In this document: in pieces, positions 23,804 to 32,734 of the stretch
Position numbering within the stretch: position 1 is the first letter of the stretch
How the letters are laid out: every line of letters starts with the position of its first letter
From: Synechococcus sp. Nb3U1
GTDB taxonomy: Bacteria; Cyanobacteriota; Cyanobacteriia; Thermostichales; Thermostichaceae
DNA length: 64,000 nt
Direction of reading: 5' to 3'
NCBI RefSeq assembly: GCF_021533835.1
Contig: NZ_JAKFYQ010000001.1
Location: forward strand, 1,274,079 to 1,338,078
Translations under genes and position numbers: made by a program
Notes under the pieces: model-generated
What the model was told of the DNA's origin: nothing
Databases searched by the model: none
What the model saw: only the letters and a program-made list of their open reading frames with translations

Positions 23804-25462
23804 ATGGCTTACCAAATTTCGGGTGAGTGTATAGGTTGCAATATCTGCATAACCAGTTGCCCTAATCAAGCCATTAGCAACCAAGACGGAGAGTACTGGA
23901 TCAATCCTCTTTTGTGCAATAACTGTGAAGGATTTTTCCCGGAACCTCAGTGTCTGAGCTTATGTCCTGATTCGGCCCCCCGGCCTTATGAGGCAATGAA
24001 AGGGCGTAATCGCACGATTGTGGCACGCATTCGCAGCAGCCCCCCTCTGTTTTTGAACGGTCGGAACCAGGCTTTTGCCTCGTCGATTGTCGTGTGGGAA
24101 ACCTGCAATTTTCTATCTCAGTTTCAATCTTTGCCCCTAGAGCAACGGGAGAACCACCAGGTTTGCTACCACAAATCCGTTGGCCACAACCAGGGATCCC
24201 TGACCCTATGCGGAGAGCGGATCCCGGAGGGATCCACAACAGATGTGCGGGCTGCCTGTTTACATCTGATCTTTTCTGCTTATGCCACAGAGCTGGAGAT
24301 GCCCTGGAAGGAGTCGTTTGTCTGTACGGATCAGCAATTGGAGTCTTATTTGGGCTGGGATAAACGCAAAGATTTGAGCAAAATCGCCCGTCTCAATCTG
24401 TTGATGAACTGGGTAGAGCAAGTCTGCCAAATCAAGGCCACCATCGATTGGCCTAGCCAGGGCAGGGTGAAGGGGTTTTCAGTACCCTCGGGATCCCTGT
24501 GGACGCTCCAGAAGATGCAACGCCACTTTCAAAAAGATGAGCAGGGCTGCAACCATCTGGTGGGCCTGACCTGGGTGATCCAGCCCGGCGAATGGACGCG
24601 GTATTTTTTGAATCGGCAGGGGTGCCGGCGGCGGGAAGCCTTTTATCAGTATGGCAGTTTGCCCTTATCCCTGTTGCAAGCGGTGATGAGCTATTGGCAA
24701 CACCACGAAGGAGCGGTGCGCCTGCTGCTATGGCTGCTATTTAAGGTGCGGATGGGGCGGCAACAACGTCTGACGGTGCCCACCTTGATGCGGGTGGCCT
24801 ATGGGGAAGAGCGACTGCAAGAGGCCCATCTCAACCTGCAGGAGCGCAAACGGCTGGTACGCACCTTTGAGAGCGATCTGGAAATTCTCAGCCACTACGG
24901 TCTCAAGCCGGAGTTTGACCCGCTCACCTATCCGGCCAACCTGCAACCCCTGTGGGCCCGATTGTCAGCGGTGCCCGAGGATGCCAACGAGGCGCTGGAC
25001 TTTTGGATTGAGGATGCTAACAATGGCGGAGCCTTGACGGCCATCGGGCCGCGAGGCAAATGGGGGCTCCTGATGCAGGCCCGGATCCAGCGGTTTCACC
25101 TGCCTCCTGACTGGCATGCTCAAACTGTTCAAGCCACCCAGTCCTCAGCTAGCGGATCGGGATCCCGGCGCCGCCGCAAGAAGGTCAAATCTACCCCAGT
25201 AGCAACGGCATCTGAAGGCCCAAGAACCCCCCCTGAAACCTCTGAAAAAACAGCCTTCGGTTCTGACAAGCCTCTGAGTGGAGCCGATATCTCGGCGGCC
25301 CGGCGACAACGGGGCATCAGCCAGCGGGAGTTGGCCCAACGGCTGGGACGCAGCCAAAGCTGGGTTCGGGATGTGGAAAACGAGCGCTTTCAGATTGGCT
25401 CTAGCGATCACAAACGCCTTCTCAAGGCCCTGCACTCGGATCCCGAACAGCAGCAAGCCTGA
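23804..25462 (+). CDS. cnfR: PatB/CnfR-type ferredoxin-HTH activator of nitrogen fixation
   Basis: A 552-residue regulator with the rare architecture of PatB (heterocystous cyanobacteria) and CnfR (Leptolyngbya): an N-terminal bacterial-type ferredoxin domain and a C-terminal HTH. Cysteines C9, C12, C15, C19 and C38, C41, C50, C54 can hold two 4Fe-4S clusters, presumably the oxygen sensor. The middle 350 residues are the family's uncharacterised part. A basic linker (SRRRRKKVK) leads to an Xre-like HTH near residues 495-545 (AARRQRGISQRELAQRLGRSQSWVRDVE). In known species CnfR turns on nif genes at low oxygen. The neighbouring molybdate genes fit that role. The nif targets are outside the window. 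Confidence 0.85.
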   Translation: MAYQISGECIGCNICITSCPNQAISNQDGEYWINPLLCNNCEGFFPEPQCLSLCPDSAPRPYEAMKGRNRTIVARIRSSPPLFLNGRNQAFASSIVVWETCNFLSQFQSLPLEQRENHQVCYHKSVGHNQGSLTLCGERIPEGSTTDVRAACLHLIFSAYATELEMPWKESFVCTDQQLESYLGWDKRKDLSKIARLNLLMNWVEQVCQIKATIDWPSQGRVKGFSVPSGSLWTLQKMQRHFQKDEQGCNHLVGLTWVIQPGEWTRYFLNRQGCRRREAFYQYGSLPLSLLQAVMSYWQHHEGAVRLLLWLLFKVRMGRQQRLTVPTLMRVAYGEERLQEAHLNLQERKRLVRTFESDLEILSHYGLKPEFDPLTYPANLQPLWARLSAVPEDANEALDFWIEDANNGGALTAIGPRGKWGLLMQARIQRFHLPPDWHAQTVQATQSSASGSGSRRRRKKVKSTPVATASEGPRTPPETSEKTAFGSDKPLSGADISAARRQRGISQRELAQRLGRSQSWVRDVENERFQIGSSDHKRLLKALHSDPEQQQA

Positions 25463-25472
25463 GCCGGTTCTC

Positions 25473-25682
25473 TTACTCCACAGCGATGATCACATCAGAG
25501 GCTTTGATGGCGGCATAGGCTTCTTTGCCAACTTCTATACCTAAGCGTTCGGCGGATGGCTTAGAAATAATAGCTGTAACCTCTAGTCCCGGTGCAATCT
25601 CCAGAACAATTTCAGCACTCACCATGCCCACAGTCACACTTTTTACAGTCCCCTTAAATATATTTCGGGTGCTTATTTGCAT
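25473..25682 (-). CDS. mop: Molybdenum-pterin-binding (Mop/TOBE) protein
   Basis: A 69-residue single TOBE domain: MQISTRNIFKGTVKSVTVGMVSAEIVLEIAPGLEVTAIISKPSAERLGIEVGKEAYAAIKAS in parts (NIFKGTVKSV, AEIVLEIAPG, ISKPSAERLGI, AYAAIKASDVI). Mop proteins bind molybdate and store or buffer it. ATG 25680-25682 is chosen because GGAG lies 9 bases upstream and the domain starts there; the frame is open for another 27 codons. It is convergent with cnfR (10-base gap) and divergent from modA, so it shares the 353-base modA control region. Confidence 0.9.
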   Translation of the reverse strand: MQISTRNIFKGTVKSVTVGMVSAEIVLEIAPGLEVTAIISKPSAERLGIEVGKEAYAAIKASDVIIAVE

Positions 25683-26035
25683 GATCCTTGTCTCCATTTG
25701 AGCGGTAGTGATCATTGACGAAATAGACAAAAAATCAAGATTGTGCAGTACCTCCCTCAACACATCCGATCTGGTGCGCTGAGTCTGAGGACAGAAGCAG
25801 TCTCAATGTTGTTGCTCAACATCGTTCAACTTCAGAGGCCTGAAAGATGATCCAACCTCGACTTTTCCTTGGCATTGTATCCCTCAATCCTTTTCTTTGT
25901 GTTCGGAACATTACCAAAAAATCCAGTGTTTATAACCTTGATCCAAGGTTTGGCAAGTTAGAATGCCAAAAAAGTTGGTGTGTTCTTGTATTTTGAGTGC
26001 CCTTGTTGGCCAAAGTAACCTGCTGTGAAGCTGCT
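25683..26035. other. Divergent control region between mop and modA
   Basis: A 353-base region without a gene. Apart from the two dyads at 25934-25970, I see nothing that I can name. It should hold the promoters of both mop and modA. Confidence 0.55.
25934..25970. promoter_or_regulatory. Two adjoining dyads upstream of modA, possible operator
   Basis: AACCTTG (25934-25940) and CAAGGTT (25944-25950) form a perfect 7-base dyad with a 3-base spacer. Right beside it TTTGGCA (25949-25955) and TGCCAAA (25964-25970) form a second perfect 7-base dyad with an 8-base spacer. They end 65 bases before the modA start. A molybdate- or nif-dependent regulator could bind here; no known cyanobacterial motif is claimed. 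Confidence 0.45.
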
Positions 26036-26797
26036 ATGAAACGAAGAGCTGCGCTATTGCTTGCCGGGATCCTGGCCGTTGTGGCCCCTATCCTTGGCTT
26101 GGATCCCGTCTTAGCCCAATCCCAATCCATTTTGGTGGGTGCTGCGGTCAGCCTGCAGCCAGCTCTAACCGAGATTGACGCGCTGTTTAGGGCTGCTCAT
26201 CCCGACATCAAGGTTGAGTACAACTTCGCCAATTCCGGCTCTATCCAACAACAGGTGGAGCAGGGGGCACCTGTGGATGTGGTGTTTTTTGCAGCCGCTT
26301 CCTTTATGAACTCACTTGAGGATGGCAACTTGTTGGTGAAGGGATCCCGGCAGGATATTCTCACTAACTGCATGGCCTTAATTGTGCCCGCCGATTCTGA
26401 CAGTACCCTTGAGGATTTTGCCGGGCTGACAGCAGTCGAGATCCAGATTCTCTCTATCGGAGATTTACAGGCGATGCCCGCCGGACGGTATGCCGAAGAA
26501 ATCCTCACCGAAGTGGGGGTGTTTGAGGAGCTGCGACCCAAGATGGTCTTTGCCAGTACGGTACGGGAAATCCTGACTGCCGTGGAGCAGGGCAACGCCG
26601 ATGCCGGGATCCTGTTTACATCCGATGCGCAATTGTCGGATCAGGTGCGGGTGGTGGCCACAGCAGATCCGGTGACACCGATCGTCTATCCGGCAGCTTT
26701 GGTGCGCGATACTCCCGCCGCTCGGGCCTATCTGGAGTTTTTGACCACAGAGGAGGCTGAGGCGGTGTTCCTGGAGTATGGTTTTATCCGCCTGTGA
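26036..26797 (+). CDS. modA: Molybdate ABC transporter substrate-binding protein
   Basis: Periplasmic molybdate-binding protein, 253 residues. Signal peptide MKRRAALLLAGILAVVAPILGLDPVLAQ, then ILVGAAVSLQPALTEIDALF, VEYNFANSGSIQQQVEQGAPVDVVFFAA, the ModA pattern around the two oxyanion-binding serines, and GNADAGILFTSDA and VYPAALV further on. It is 6 bases upstream of modBC and clearly in one operon with it. Molybdate uptake would serve nitrogenase and nitrate reductase. Confidence 0.93.
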   Translation: MKRRAALLLAGILAVVAPILGLDPVLAQSQSILVGAAVSLQPALTEIDALFRAAHPDIKVEYNFANSGSIQQQVEQGAPVDVVFFAAASFMNSLEDGNLLVKGSRQDILTNCMALIVPADSDSTLEDFAGLTAVEIQILSIGDLQAMPAGRYAEEILTEVGVFEELRPKMVFASTVREILTAVEQGNADAGILFTSDAQLSDQVRVVATADPVTPIVYPAALVRDTPAARAYLEFLTTEEAEAVFLEYGFIRL

Positions 26798-26803
26798 GCC
26801 CGA

Positions 26804-28609
26804 ATGAGTGACTACGATTTGTCCCCATTGTGGATCTCGCTGCGGATTGCCGGGCTGGCCACGGGTATCACCTTTGTGTTGGGGACGCTGGCGGCCTATG
26901 GGATGCTGCACTACCGGGGTCGCTGGCGCTCTCTGATTGAGGCGGTCTTGCTTGCTCCGCTGGTGCTGCCGTCGACGGTGGTGGGGTTTGCGTTGCTGCT
27001 GCTGCTTGGGCGGCGAACGATCTTGGGGCAACTCTTGGCTTCGCTGGATCTGTCGGTGATCTTCGCCTGGTATGCCGGGGTGATCACGGCGGTGGTGGTG
27101 GCCCTGCCCTTGATGTACCGCACGGCCTTGGGATCCTTCCAGCAGATCGACCCGACGCTCTTGGCGGCAGCCCGTACCCTGGGGGCAAGCAGGGCCAGGG
27201 TTTTTGGGCGGGTGTTGCTCCCTTTGGCCTGGCCGGGGATCCTGGCCGGGGTCACCCTCAGTTTTGCCCGGGCACTGGGGGAGTTTGGGGCCACTTTGAT
27301 GCTGGCAGGCAACATTCCGGGCCGCACGCAAACCCTGTCCATGGCGATCTTCTTCGCGGTGCAGGCGGGGGATATGCGGGGGGCAGCGGTCGGCTCGGCT
27401 CTGATCCTGATGCTATCGCTGGGGGTGGTGACGGGGGTGAATCTCTGGTTCCAACGGCAGCCCCTGCAAAGGAACCCGTCCCGAAGGTTCTCTCTACGGG
27501 TTGTGGCGGAACCCTCGACACCTGCCCGCAGGGATCCGGATTCTCTGGCTCCGTGCCTCTGGGTGGATATCCACAAAAGGCTGCCCCACTTCGAATTGCG
27601 GGCCCATCTGACCAGCCAAGGCCAACCCTTGGGCCTGTTAGGGGCCTCTGGCTCCGGTAAAAGTCTGCTGTTGCGCTGCATTGCTGGCATTGAAACCCCT
27701 GATGCTGGGCGCATCCTACTTAACAACCGGGTGTTGTTCGATGCTGACCGAGGGATCCGGCTGCCCAGTGCCCAGCGACGGGTAGGGGTCATCTTCCAAA
27801 ACTATGCCCTGTTTCCCCATCTCACGGTCGGGCAGAATATTGCCTTTGGGATCCCTGCTGGGTTGAGCGAGGCAGACAAACAGGAGCGGATCCAGACTCA
27901 GCTCAAGTCCATCCAGCTCAAAGGGTGGGAAAACCGTTACCCCAGCCAGCTATCGGGGGGACAACAACAGCGGGTGGCTCTGGCCCGCGCCCTTGCTTCC
28001 GATCCGGAGATTTTGCTGCTGGATGAGCCTTTTTCAGCGTTGGATACCCATCTGCGTAGCCATCTCGAACACCAGATGAGCGATCTGTTGGCCAACTACA
28101 AGGGGGTGACGATTTTGGTCACCCACAATATGGAGGAAGCCTTTCGGCTGTGCGGGGAGCTGGCGGTGCTAGAACAGGGACAGATTGTGGCCCAAGCCGA
28201 TAAGCGGCGCTTGTTTGAGGCTCCCCCCTGTCTCAGCGTCGCTCAACTAACCGGATGCAAAAATATCTCGTCAGCGCGGCCCCTCGGCCCCCAACGCATG
28301 GCGGCTTTGGATTGGGGCTGTGAGCTACAGGTACCGGGATCCTCGTCAGGAGCGCATATCGCCATTCGTGCCCATCACCTCGCCTTGAAGCGGGATGGAT
28401 CTCTTCCCAATACCTTTCCGGCCTGGTTGGTGAAATGGAGTGAAATCCCCCACCGCTTTACCCTCTTTTTCAAGCTCAACAGCCCGCCCTCTCATAGCCA
28501 GGACTATCACCTGCAAGCAGAAGTCTTGCGAGAGCATTGGCAGGAGATGCAAACTTGGGGCTCCCCGTGGTGGCTCCAGTTGGATCCGCAGAAGTTAATA
28601 GTCTTTTGA
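26804..28609 (+). CDS. modBC: Fused molybdate ABC transporter permease and ATPase
   Basis: A 601-residue fusion. Residues 1-225 are the ModB permease with five or six membrane helices and the EAA loop (AARTLGASRARVFGRVLLPLAWPGIL). After a basic linker, residues 245-500 are the ModC ATPase: Walker A GASGSGKSLLL, Q-loop VIFQNYALFPHL, signature LSGGQQQRVALARAL, Walker B ILLLDEPFSALD and the H-loop VTHNMEEAF. The C-terminal ~100 residues look like a shortened TOBE-type regulatory part. ModBC fusions are known in cyanobacteria. The gene lies directly behind modA. Confidence 0.93.
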   Translation: MSDYDLSPLWISLRIAGLATGITFVLGTLAAYGMLHYRGRWRSLIEAVLLAPLVLPSTVVGFALLLLLGRRTILGQLLASLDLSVIFAWYAGVITAVVVALPLMYRTALGSFQQIDPTLLAAARTLGASRARVFGRVLLPLAWPGILAGVTLSFARALGEFGATLMLAGNIPGRTQTLSMAIFFAVQAGDMRGAAVGSALILMLSLGVVTGVNLWFQRQPLQRNPSRRFSLRVVAEPSTPARRDPDSLAPCLWVDIHKRLPHFELRAHLTSQGQPLGLLGASGSGKSLLLRCIAGIETPDAGRILLNNRVLFDADRGIRLPSAQRRVGVIFQNYALFPHLTVGQNIAFGIPAGLSEADKQERIQTQLKSIQLKGWENRYPSQLSGGQQQRVALARALASDPEILLLDEPFSALDTHLRSHLEHQMSDLLANYKGVTILVTHNMEEAFRLCGELAVLEQGQIVAQADKRRLFEAPPCLSVAQLTGCKNISSARPLGPQRMAALDWGCELQVPGSSSGAHIAIRAHHLALKRDGSLPNTFPAWLVKWSEIPHRFTLFFKLNSPPSHSQDYHLQAEVLREHWQEMQTWGSPWWLQLDPQKLIVF

Positions 28610-28768
28610 AAGTAATTTGAAAGAGTCTTTGGGTTTGCGGCGGTTTGGACAAGTGAGCCATCGGGATCCCTTCTGCTGGATTGGACAGAGGTGCTCCCGG
28701 TTAGGGCTGCCGAGCCTAGGGGGTAGATTCCGCCTATGCATCAGAGGACAGTTTTTCTGGGAGAACTG

Positions 28769-28797
28769 TTGACGCTGTAAAGAAACATCACAATAAT
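28769..28797 (+). promoter_or_regulatory. Sigma-70 type promoter of the 34-residue membrane protein
   Basis: TTGACG at 28769-28774 and AATAAT at 28792-28797 with a 17-base spacer match the housekeeping promoter pattern closely (one mismatch in each hexamer). The predicted start would leave a leader of about 30 bases before ATG 28833. Confidence 0.6.
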
Positions 28798-28832
28798 TGG
28801 GATAGATAAACAAATCTTTTAGGGATGTATTG

Positions 28833-28937
28833 ATGGATCTGCTGCAATTTGGCCCGATGGGCTGGGTTTATATGGCGATCTTTGCTTCGTTGATCTGGTG
28901 CATTTGGGGTCGCTCTGAAGACGACATCATGTTCTGA
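28833..28937 (+). CDS. Single-helix membrane protein, 34 residues, PetN-like?
   Basis: Too short for a standard gene call, but it has a good promoter, a ribosome site (AGGGA, 7 bases before ATG) and a coherent product: MDLLQFGPMGWVYMAIF, a membrane helix ending in SLIWCIWGRS, and an acidic tail SEDDIMF. The pattern MD-x-L...GW...helix...WGR resembles PetN, the ~29-residue cytochrome b6f subunit, but the tail is unusual and identity is low. It could be another small thylakoid subunit. It stands alone between modBC and pgi. Confidence 0.5.
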   Translation: MDLLQFGPMGWVYMAIFASLIWCIWGRSEDDIMF

Positions 28938-29094
28938 ACGGGTTCAGCTATTCTCCTCATCCAACCCTCATGCTCATCTGAGAGGACTTTCATGTCCCTG
29001 TCCTATGATGGGTTGAGCTGGGGCGTTGGTTGCTCTGGTAAGCTCGTTACGACCTAACGGGCAACTGGCGATAACTGGGTAGAGGAGGGATCCG

Positions 29095-30693
29095 ATGGAC
29101 AGCGCCCAAATCTGGCACCGCTACTGTGACTGGCTCTACTACCACCCTGGCCTAGAGTTTTATTTGGATATCAGTCGGATTCGCTTTACTCCGGAGCAAG
29201 CGGGAGCCCTGCAACCTCGTTTTGCTCAGGCTTTTGCGGCCATGCGGGCTTTAGAAGCGGGGGCAATCGCCAACCCGGATGAAAATCGGCAGGTGGGCCA
29301 CTACTGGCTACGGGCTCCTGAGCTGGCCCCAACGGCTGAACTCACCCAAGCTATTCAGGGTTGCATCGAGCAGATCGAAACTTTTACCGAAAAGATCCAT
29401 CACGGCATGATTCCAGCCACGGGTGGGGGGCGTTTTACGGAGCTGTTGTGTGTTGGTATTGGTGGATCCGCTCTGGGGCCGCAATTTGTAGCGGAGGCTT
29501 TGGCTCCCCAGCAGCCTCCCCTCAATATTCACTTTATTGACAATACGGATCCCGATGGTATCGACCGCGTTCTGGCCCGGCTGGTGGGCAAGCTCGGGCA
29601 AACTTTGGTGATCATCACCTCCAAATCCGGCGGCACACCTGAACCTCGCAATGGTTTGGTGGAGGTGGAGCAAGCCTACCGAAAGGCCGGGATCCCTTTT
29701 GCTGCGCATACTGTAGCCATTACCAGCCCCGGTAGCAAGCTGGAAGCCCAGGCACGACAAGGGGGATGGCTGGAGGTTTTCCCCATCTTCGACTGGGTGG
29801 GGGGGCGCACCTCCGAAACATCGGCAGTGGGGCTATTACCAGCAGCATTGCAAGGGATTGATATTCGCGCCCTCTTAACGGGAGCAGCCACCATGGACGA
29901 GGCCACCCGGGTGCCGGAGGTGAAACAGAATCCTGCCGCTCTGTTGGCTTTGGCTTGGTACATTGCCGGTCAGGGGCAGGGGCGCAAAGATATGGTGGTC
30001 TTGCCCTACAAAGATCGCCTGTTGCTGTTTAGCCGTTATTTGCAGCAGTTGGTGATGGAGTCCTTGGGCAAGTCCCATGATTTGAAGGGTAACCGCGTTG
30101 AGCAGGGCATCGCCGTCTACGGCAACAAGGGCAGCACCGACCAACATGCCTACGTGCAGCAGCTGCGGGATGGCATCAACAACTTCTTCGTCACCTTCAT
30201 CGAGGTTCTCCAGGATCGCGATGAAGGGATCCCTTCGCCGTTTGTGGAGCCACAGGTGACCAGTGGCGATTACCTGAGTGGTTTATTGCAGGGGACTCGC
30301 CAAGCCCTTTACGAGAATGGCCGTGACTCGATTACTGTCACCATTCCGCGGGTGGATGCTCGCTCGGTAGGGGGGTTGATCGCACTGTACGAGCGGGCAG
30401 TTGGCCTTTATGCCTCTTTGATCAACATCAATGCCTACCATCAACCAGGGGTGGAGGCGGGTAAAAAAGCGGCCAGCGCGGTGCTGGAACTCCAGCGACA
30501 GGTCATTGAGGTGGTGCGGATTCATGCCGGATCCCTGACTTTGGTGCAGTTGGCAGAAAAAGTGGGATCCCAGGAGCGCATCGAAACCCTCTATTTCATC
30601 CTGCGGCACCTACATGCCAACGGGCGTGAGATTCAATTGATTGGGGATCCCGCCCGCCCGCTGGAGCTGGAAATTCAGGTGCGGCCCGCCTAA
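29095..30693 (+). CDS. pgi: Glucose-6-phosphate isomerase
   Basis: Interconverts glucose 6-phosphate and fructose 6-phosphate in glycolysis and the oxidative pentose phosphate pathway. 532 residues as in cyanobacterial Pgi. Blocks seen: [68 protein letters not shown]-type sugar-phosphate site ([10 protein letters not shown]), [27 protein letters not shown], and [24 protein letters not shown] precedes ATG 29095. The opcA gene follows at 118 bases, pointing to oxidative pentose phosphate metabolism. Confidence 0.96.
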   Translation: MDSAQIWHRYCDWLYYHPGLEFYLDISRIRFTPEQAGALQPRFAQAFAAMRALEAGAIANPDENRQVGHYWLRAPELAPTAELTQAIQGCIEQIETFTEKIHHGMIPATGGGRFTELLCVGIGGSALGPQFVAEALAPQQPPLNIHFIDNTDPDGIDRVLARLVGKLGQTLVIITSKSGGTPEPRNGLVEVEQAYRKAGIPFAAHTVAITSPGSKLEAQARQGGWLEVFPIFDWVGGRTSETSAVGLLPAALQGIDIRALLTGAATMDEATRVPEVKQNPAALLALAWYIAGQGQGRKDMVVLPYKDRLLLFSRYLQQLVMESLGKSHDLKGNRVEQGIAVYGNKGSTDQHAYVQQLRDGINNFFVTFIEVLQDRDEGIPSPFVEPQVTSGDYLSGLLQGTRQALYENGRDSITVTIPRVDARSVGGLIALYERAVGLYASLININAYHQPGVEAGKKAASAVLELQRQVIEVVRIHAGSLTLVQLAEKVGSQERIETLYFILRHLHANGREIQLIGDPARPLELEIQVRPA

Positions 30694-30811
30694 GCCCTTT
30701 GTTTTAATGAGAACTTTCTTGAGTCTACCAATCTGTACCTGACCTTAAGCCCTTCTGCCAACCCAGCCCGGTTGCCTAGAATCGAGCAAGAGCCAACTCC
30801 AGGAGGAGACC

Positions 30812-31948
30812 ATGGATCAATCCGCCGCTGTCCTGCCGCTACAAGCCCCTAAAGATGTCTCCATCGAAGATATCGAGCAGGAACTGAATAAGATCTGGTC
30901 TTCTAAAGGAGATAGTGTTGCTGCTCGTGCTGCCACCTTTACTCTGGTGGTGTACGAATCCTTAGACGATGCGCTGCTGTTGCCCTCTCCCACCGTGGAG
31001 GCGATTGCCACCCAAAACCCCTGCCGAGTTATTGATTTGCGTTCCAAACGAGAGGGATCCGCAGATGACACCATCGAATCGCAAGTGGCGGCCTATTGCC
31101 CGGTTACCCGCGAACAGCGCAGCTCTTTGGTGTGTTGCGAATACATCACTCTGAAAGCGCCGGAATCGGCCTTTGTGCGGGCCTGTAGTACGGTTGCCTC
31201 ACTGTTGATCCCCAGTTTGCCGACGTTTCTGTGGTGGCAAGGGGATCTGGATTTGAATAGCCTGCTGTTTCAAAAATTAGTTTCCCTGAGCAACCGTGTC
31301 ATCGTCGATTCGCGGGGCTTCGTCAACCCGGAAGAGGACTTAGGGGAAATGCACCTGCTCACCACCGAAGGCCGCCAGTGTGGCGATTTGAATTGGAAGC
31401 GTCTCAGCTCTTGGCAGGAACTCACCGCCCAAGCCTTCGACCCTCCGGATCGGCGGGAATCCTTACAATCGGTGGATCGGGTAACCCTCGACTACAAAGC
31501 GGGCAATCCCTGTCAAGCTTTCCTTTTCCTGGGCTGGTTGGCCAGTCGCCTCGGGTGGACTCCCGCAGAACGGGTGCAAACCCAAGAACACGATTATCTA
31601 ATCGACCGCATTCGCTTCCAGACCCAGGCCGGTGGCGAGGTGATGGCGGAACTGGCGGCGGTGCCCTTGGCTTCAGAAATGACTCAGCCGGGCGATCTGA
31701 TCGGGATGCGCCTCACTTCTTCTGATATTCATGCAGATGCCTGTACGGTGCTGTGTTCGGAAACCACAGGGTGTATGCGGATGGAGGCTATGGGTGGAGC
31801 CCAGAGCTGCGTCATTCGCCAGGTAGCCCCAATTGAGCACGATAATCTTGATACGCTCTTGGCAGCTGAGTTACAGCGGCTTGGTGCCGACCACCTCTAC
31901 GAAGAAACGCTGGTGGTGGTGGATCAGATCCTGAAGTTGAAGCATTGA
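30812..31948 (+). CDS. opcA: Glucose-6-phosphate dehydrogenase assembly protein OpcA
   Basis: Allosteric partner needed for activity of glucose-6-phosphate dehydrogenase (Zwf) in cyanobacteria. 378 residues with family blocks DVSIEDIEQELNKIWSS, ARAATFTLVVYE, CRVIDLRS, SLVCCEYI, LLIPSLPTFLWWQGDL and RVIVDSRGF. An ideal ribosome site AGGAGGAG lies 5 bases before ATG 30812. The usual zwf neighbour is missing here; pgi is upstream. Confidence 0.93.
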   Translation: MDQSAAVLPLQAPKDVSIEDIEQELNKIWSSKGDSVAARAATFTLVVYESLDDALLLPSPTVEAIATQNPCRVIDLRSKREGSADDTIESQVAAYCPVTREQRSSLVCCEYITLKAPESAFVRACSTVASLLIPSLPTFLWWQGDLDLNSLLFQKLVSLSNRVIVDSRGFVNPEEDLGEMHLLTTEGRQCGDLNWKRLSSWQELTAQAFDPPDRRESLQSVDRVTLDYKAGNPCQAFLFLGWLASRLGWTPAERVQTQEHDYLIDRIRFQTQAGGEVMAELAAVPLASEMTQPGDLIGMRLTSSDIHADACTVLCSETTGCMRMEAMGGAQSCVIRQVAPIEHDNLDTLLAAELQRLGADHLYEETLVVVDQILKLKH

Positions 31949-32091
31949 TCGGCAAGTTTGGATAGATCAGGAATAAGCCTCCCTCCATTGCTGGAAAGAA
32001 GCTCCCTGCTGAGCTGGATATCAGCCTGACCGCAGTCAGGACAACGCTTTTAACGCTCAATCACGACAGCAGATGAAACCCCGGAGCAGGC

Positions 32092-32400
32092 TCAACGCAA
32101 CCCCAGTGCAGCGGCAAACACGCTGTGGCCAACGAGGGCTTCCACCGCAATGCTGATGACAAACCCCAACATCGCCAAACGTCCGTTCCAGCGTTCCGCC
32201 TTTTCGGTCCAGCCAACTTCCCACTCGGGCGGGGTTTCGCTGTCCTGGCCATACTGCGGCACGTACTGTGGGCGACCGGCACCTTCCCAACCGGCGGGGC
32301 GCTTGGAATTGAAGAAGGCCATCGACCCAACCGCGACGGCAGCCACCAGTCCGGCCACCATCACACCAACGTAGAGAAGCAGGGGATTGTCAGTCATCAT
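32092..32400 (-). CDS. High-light-inducible (Hlip/SCP) protein with extra N-terminal helix
   Basis: A 102-residue relative of the one-helix chlorophyll-binding Hlips, which protect photosystem assembly under strong light. The C-terminal 40 residues carry the chlorophyll-binding helix, WTEKAERWNGRLAMLGFVIS, with the ExxNGR motif. Unlike ordinary Hlips it has a second hydrophobic helix at residues 7-29 (LLLYVGVMVAGLVAAVAVGSM) and a loop between. Two adjacent ATG codons (32400 and 32397) are possible starts. It follows the shorter hli gene at 77 bases in the same direction. Confidence 0.88.
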   Translation of the reverse strand: MMTDNPLLLYVGVMVAGLVAAVAVGSMAFFNSKRPAGWEGAGRPQYVPQYGQDSETPPEWEVGWTEKAERWNGRLAMLGFVISIAVEALVGHSVFAAALGLR

Positions 32401-32477
32401 CGACCCAAGAGAGTGAGCGTGGACAGTTTCGGGCTTTCCTAAACAGAGGTAAAGCTCTATTTAGAATTATTGCAGAA

Positions 32478-32696
32478 TTATTGCAGACCCAGCCACTGCG
32501 CGAGAGTGCTGGCGAAAACACTGTGGCCCAAGGCCGCTTCCATACCAATGCTGATCACCAAGCCCAGCATGGCCAAGCGTCCATTCCAGCGTTCCGCTTG
32601 CTCAGTCCAGCCCGGGATCCAATCGTTGGTGGTGTCGTAGTACTGAGCGACGGCAGCGGAGTCCATGCGAGAAGGAATTCTAGGAGATGCCTGCAT
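32478..32696 (-). CDS. High-light-inducible protein, one-helix type
   Basis: A 72-residue Hlip with a short N-terminal tail and one chlorophyll-binding helix, WTEQAERWNGRLAMLGLVIS, holding the ExxNGR motif, and an end VFASTLAQWLGLQ. Located in thylakoids, probably as a dimer or with the next gene's product. ATG 32694-32696 is used; the TTG two codons upstream is not needed. An HLR1-like site and a -10 element lie just upstream. The stop codon region contains a short direct repeat (GAATTATTGCA twice, about 32463-32485). Confidence 0.9.
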   Translation of the reverse strand: MQASPRIPSRMDSAAVAQYYDTTNDWIPGWTEQAERWNGRLAMLGLVISIGMEAALGHSVFASTLAQWLGLQ

Positions 32697-32716
32697 TGTC
32701 AATACCTCTATCGCTT

Positions 32717-32734
32717 TATGTAATTAAACTTAAC
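32717..32734 (-). promoter_or_regulatory. HLR1-like site upstream of the hli pair
   Basis: On the minus strand GTTAAGTT, two bases, then ATTACATA resembles the HLR1 pattern (two KTTACAWW repeats two bases apart) bound by RpaB in cyanobacteria; there are three mismatches over the 16 specified positions. It lies 21-38 bases before the hli start. A TATAAT on the same strand at 32745-32740 could be the -10 box, which would put the site near +1, a repressing position. Confidence 0.35.

Noticed and set aside
25683-26035. Molybdenum cofactor riboswitch upstream of modA
   Set aside because: The region lacks the length and stem pattern that I would expect for that RNA; two simple dyads explain the structure seen.
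26465-27331. Long minus-strand frame across modA and modBC
   Set aside because: Extremely rich in Gln, His, Arg and Pro, as expected for a shadow of a GC-rich gene.
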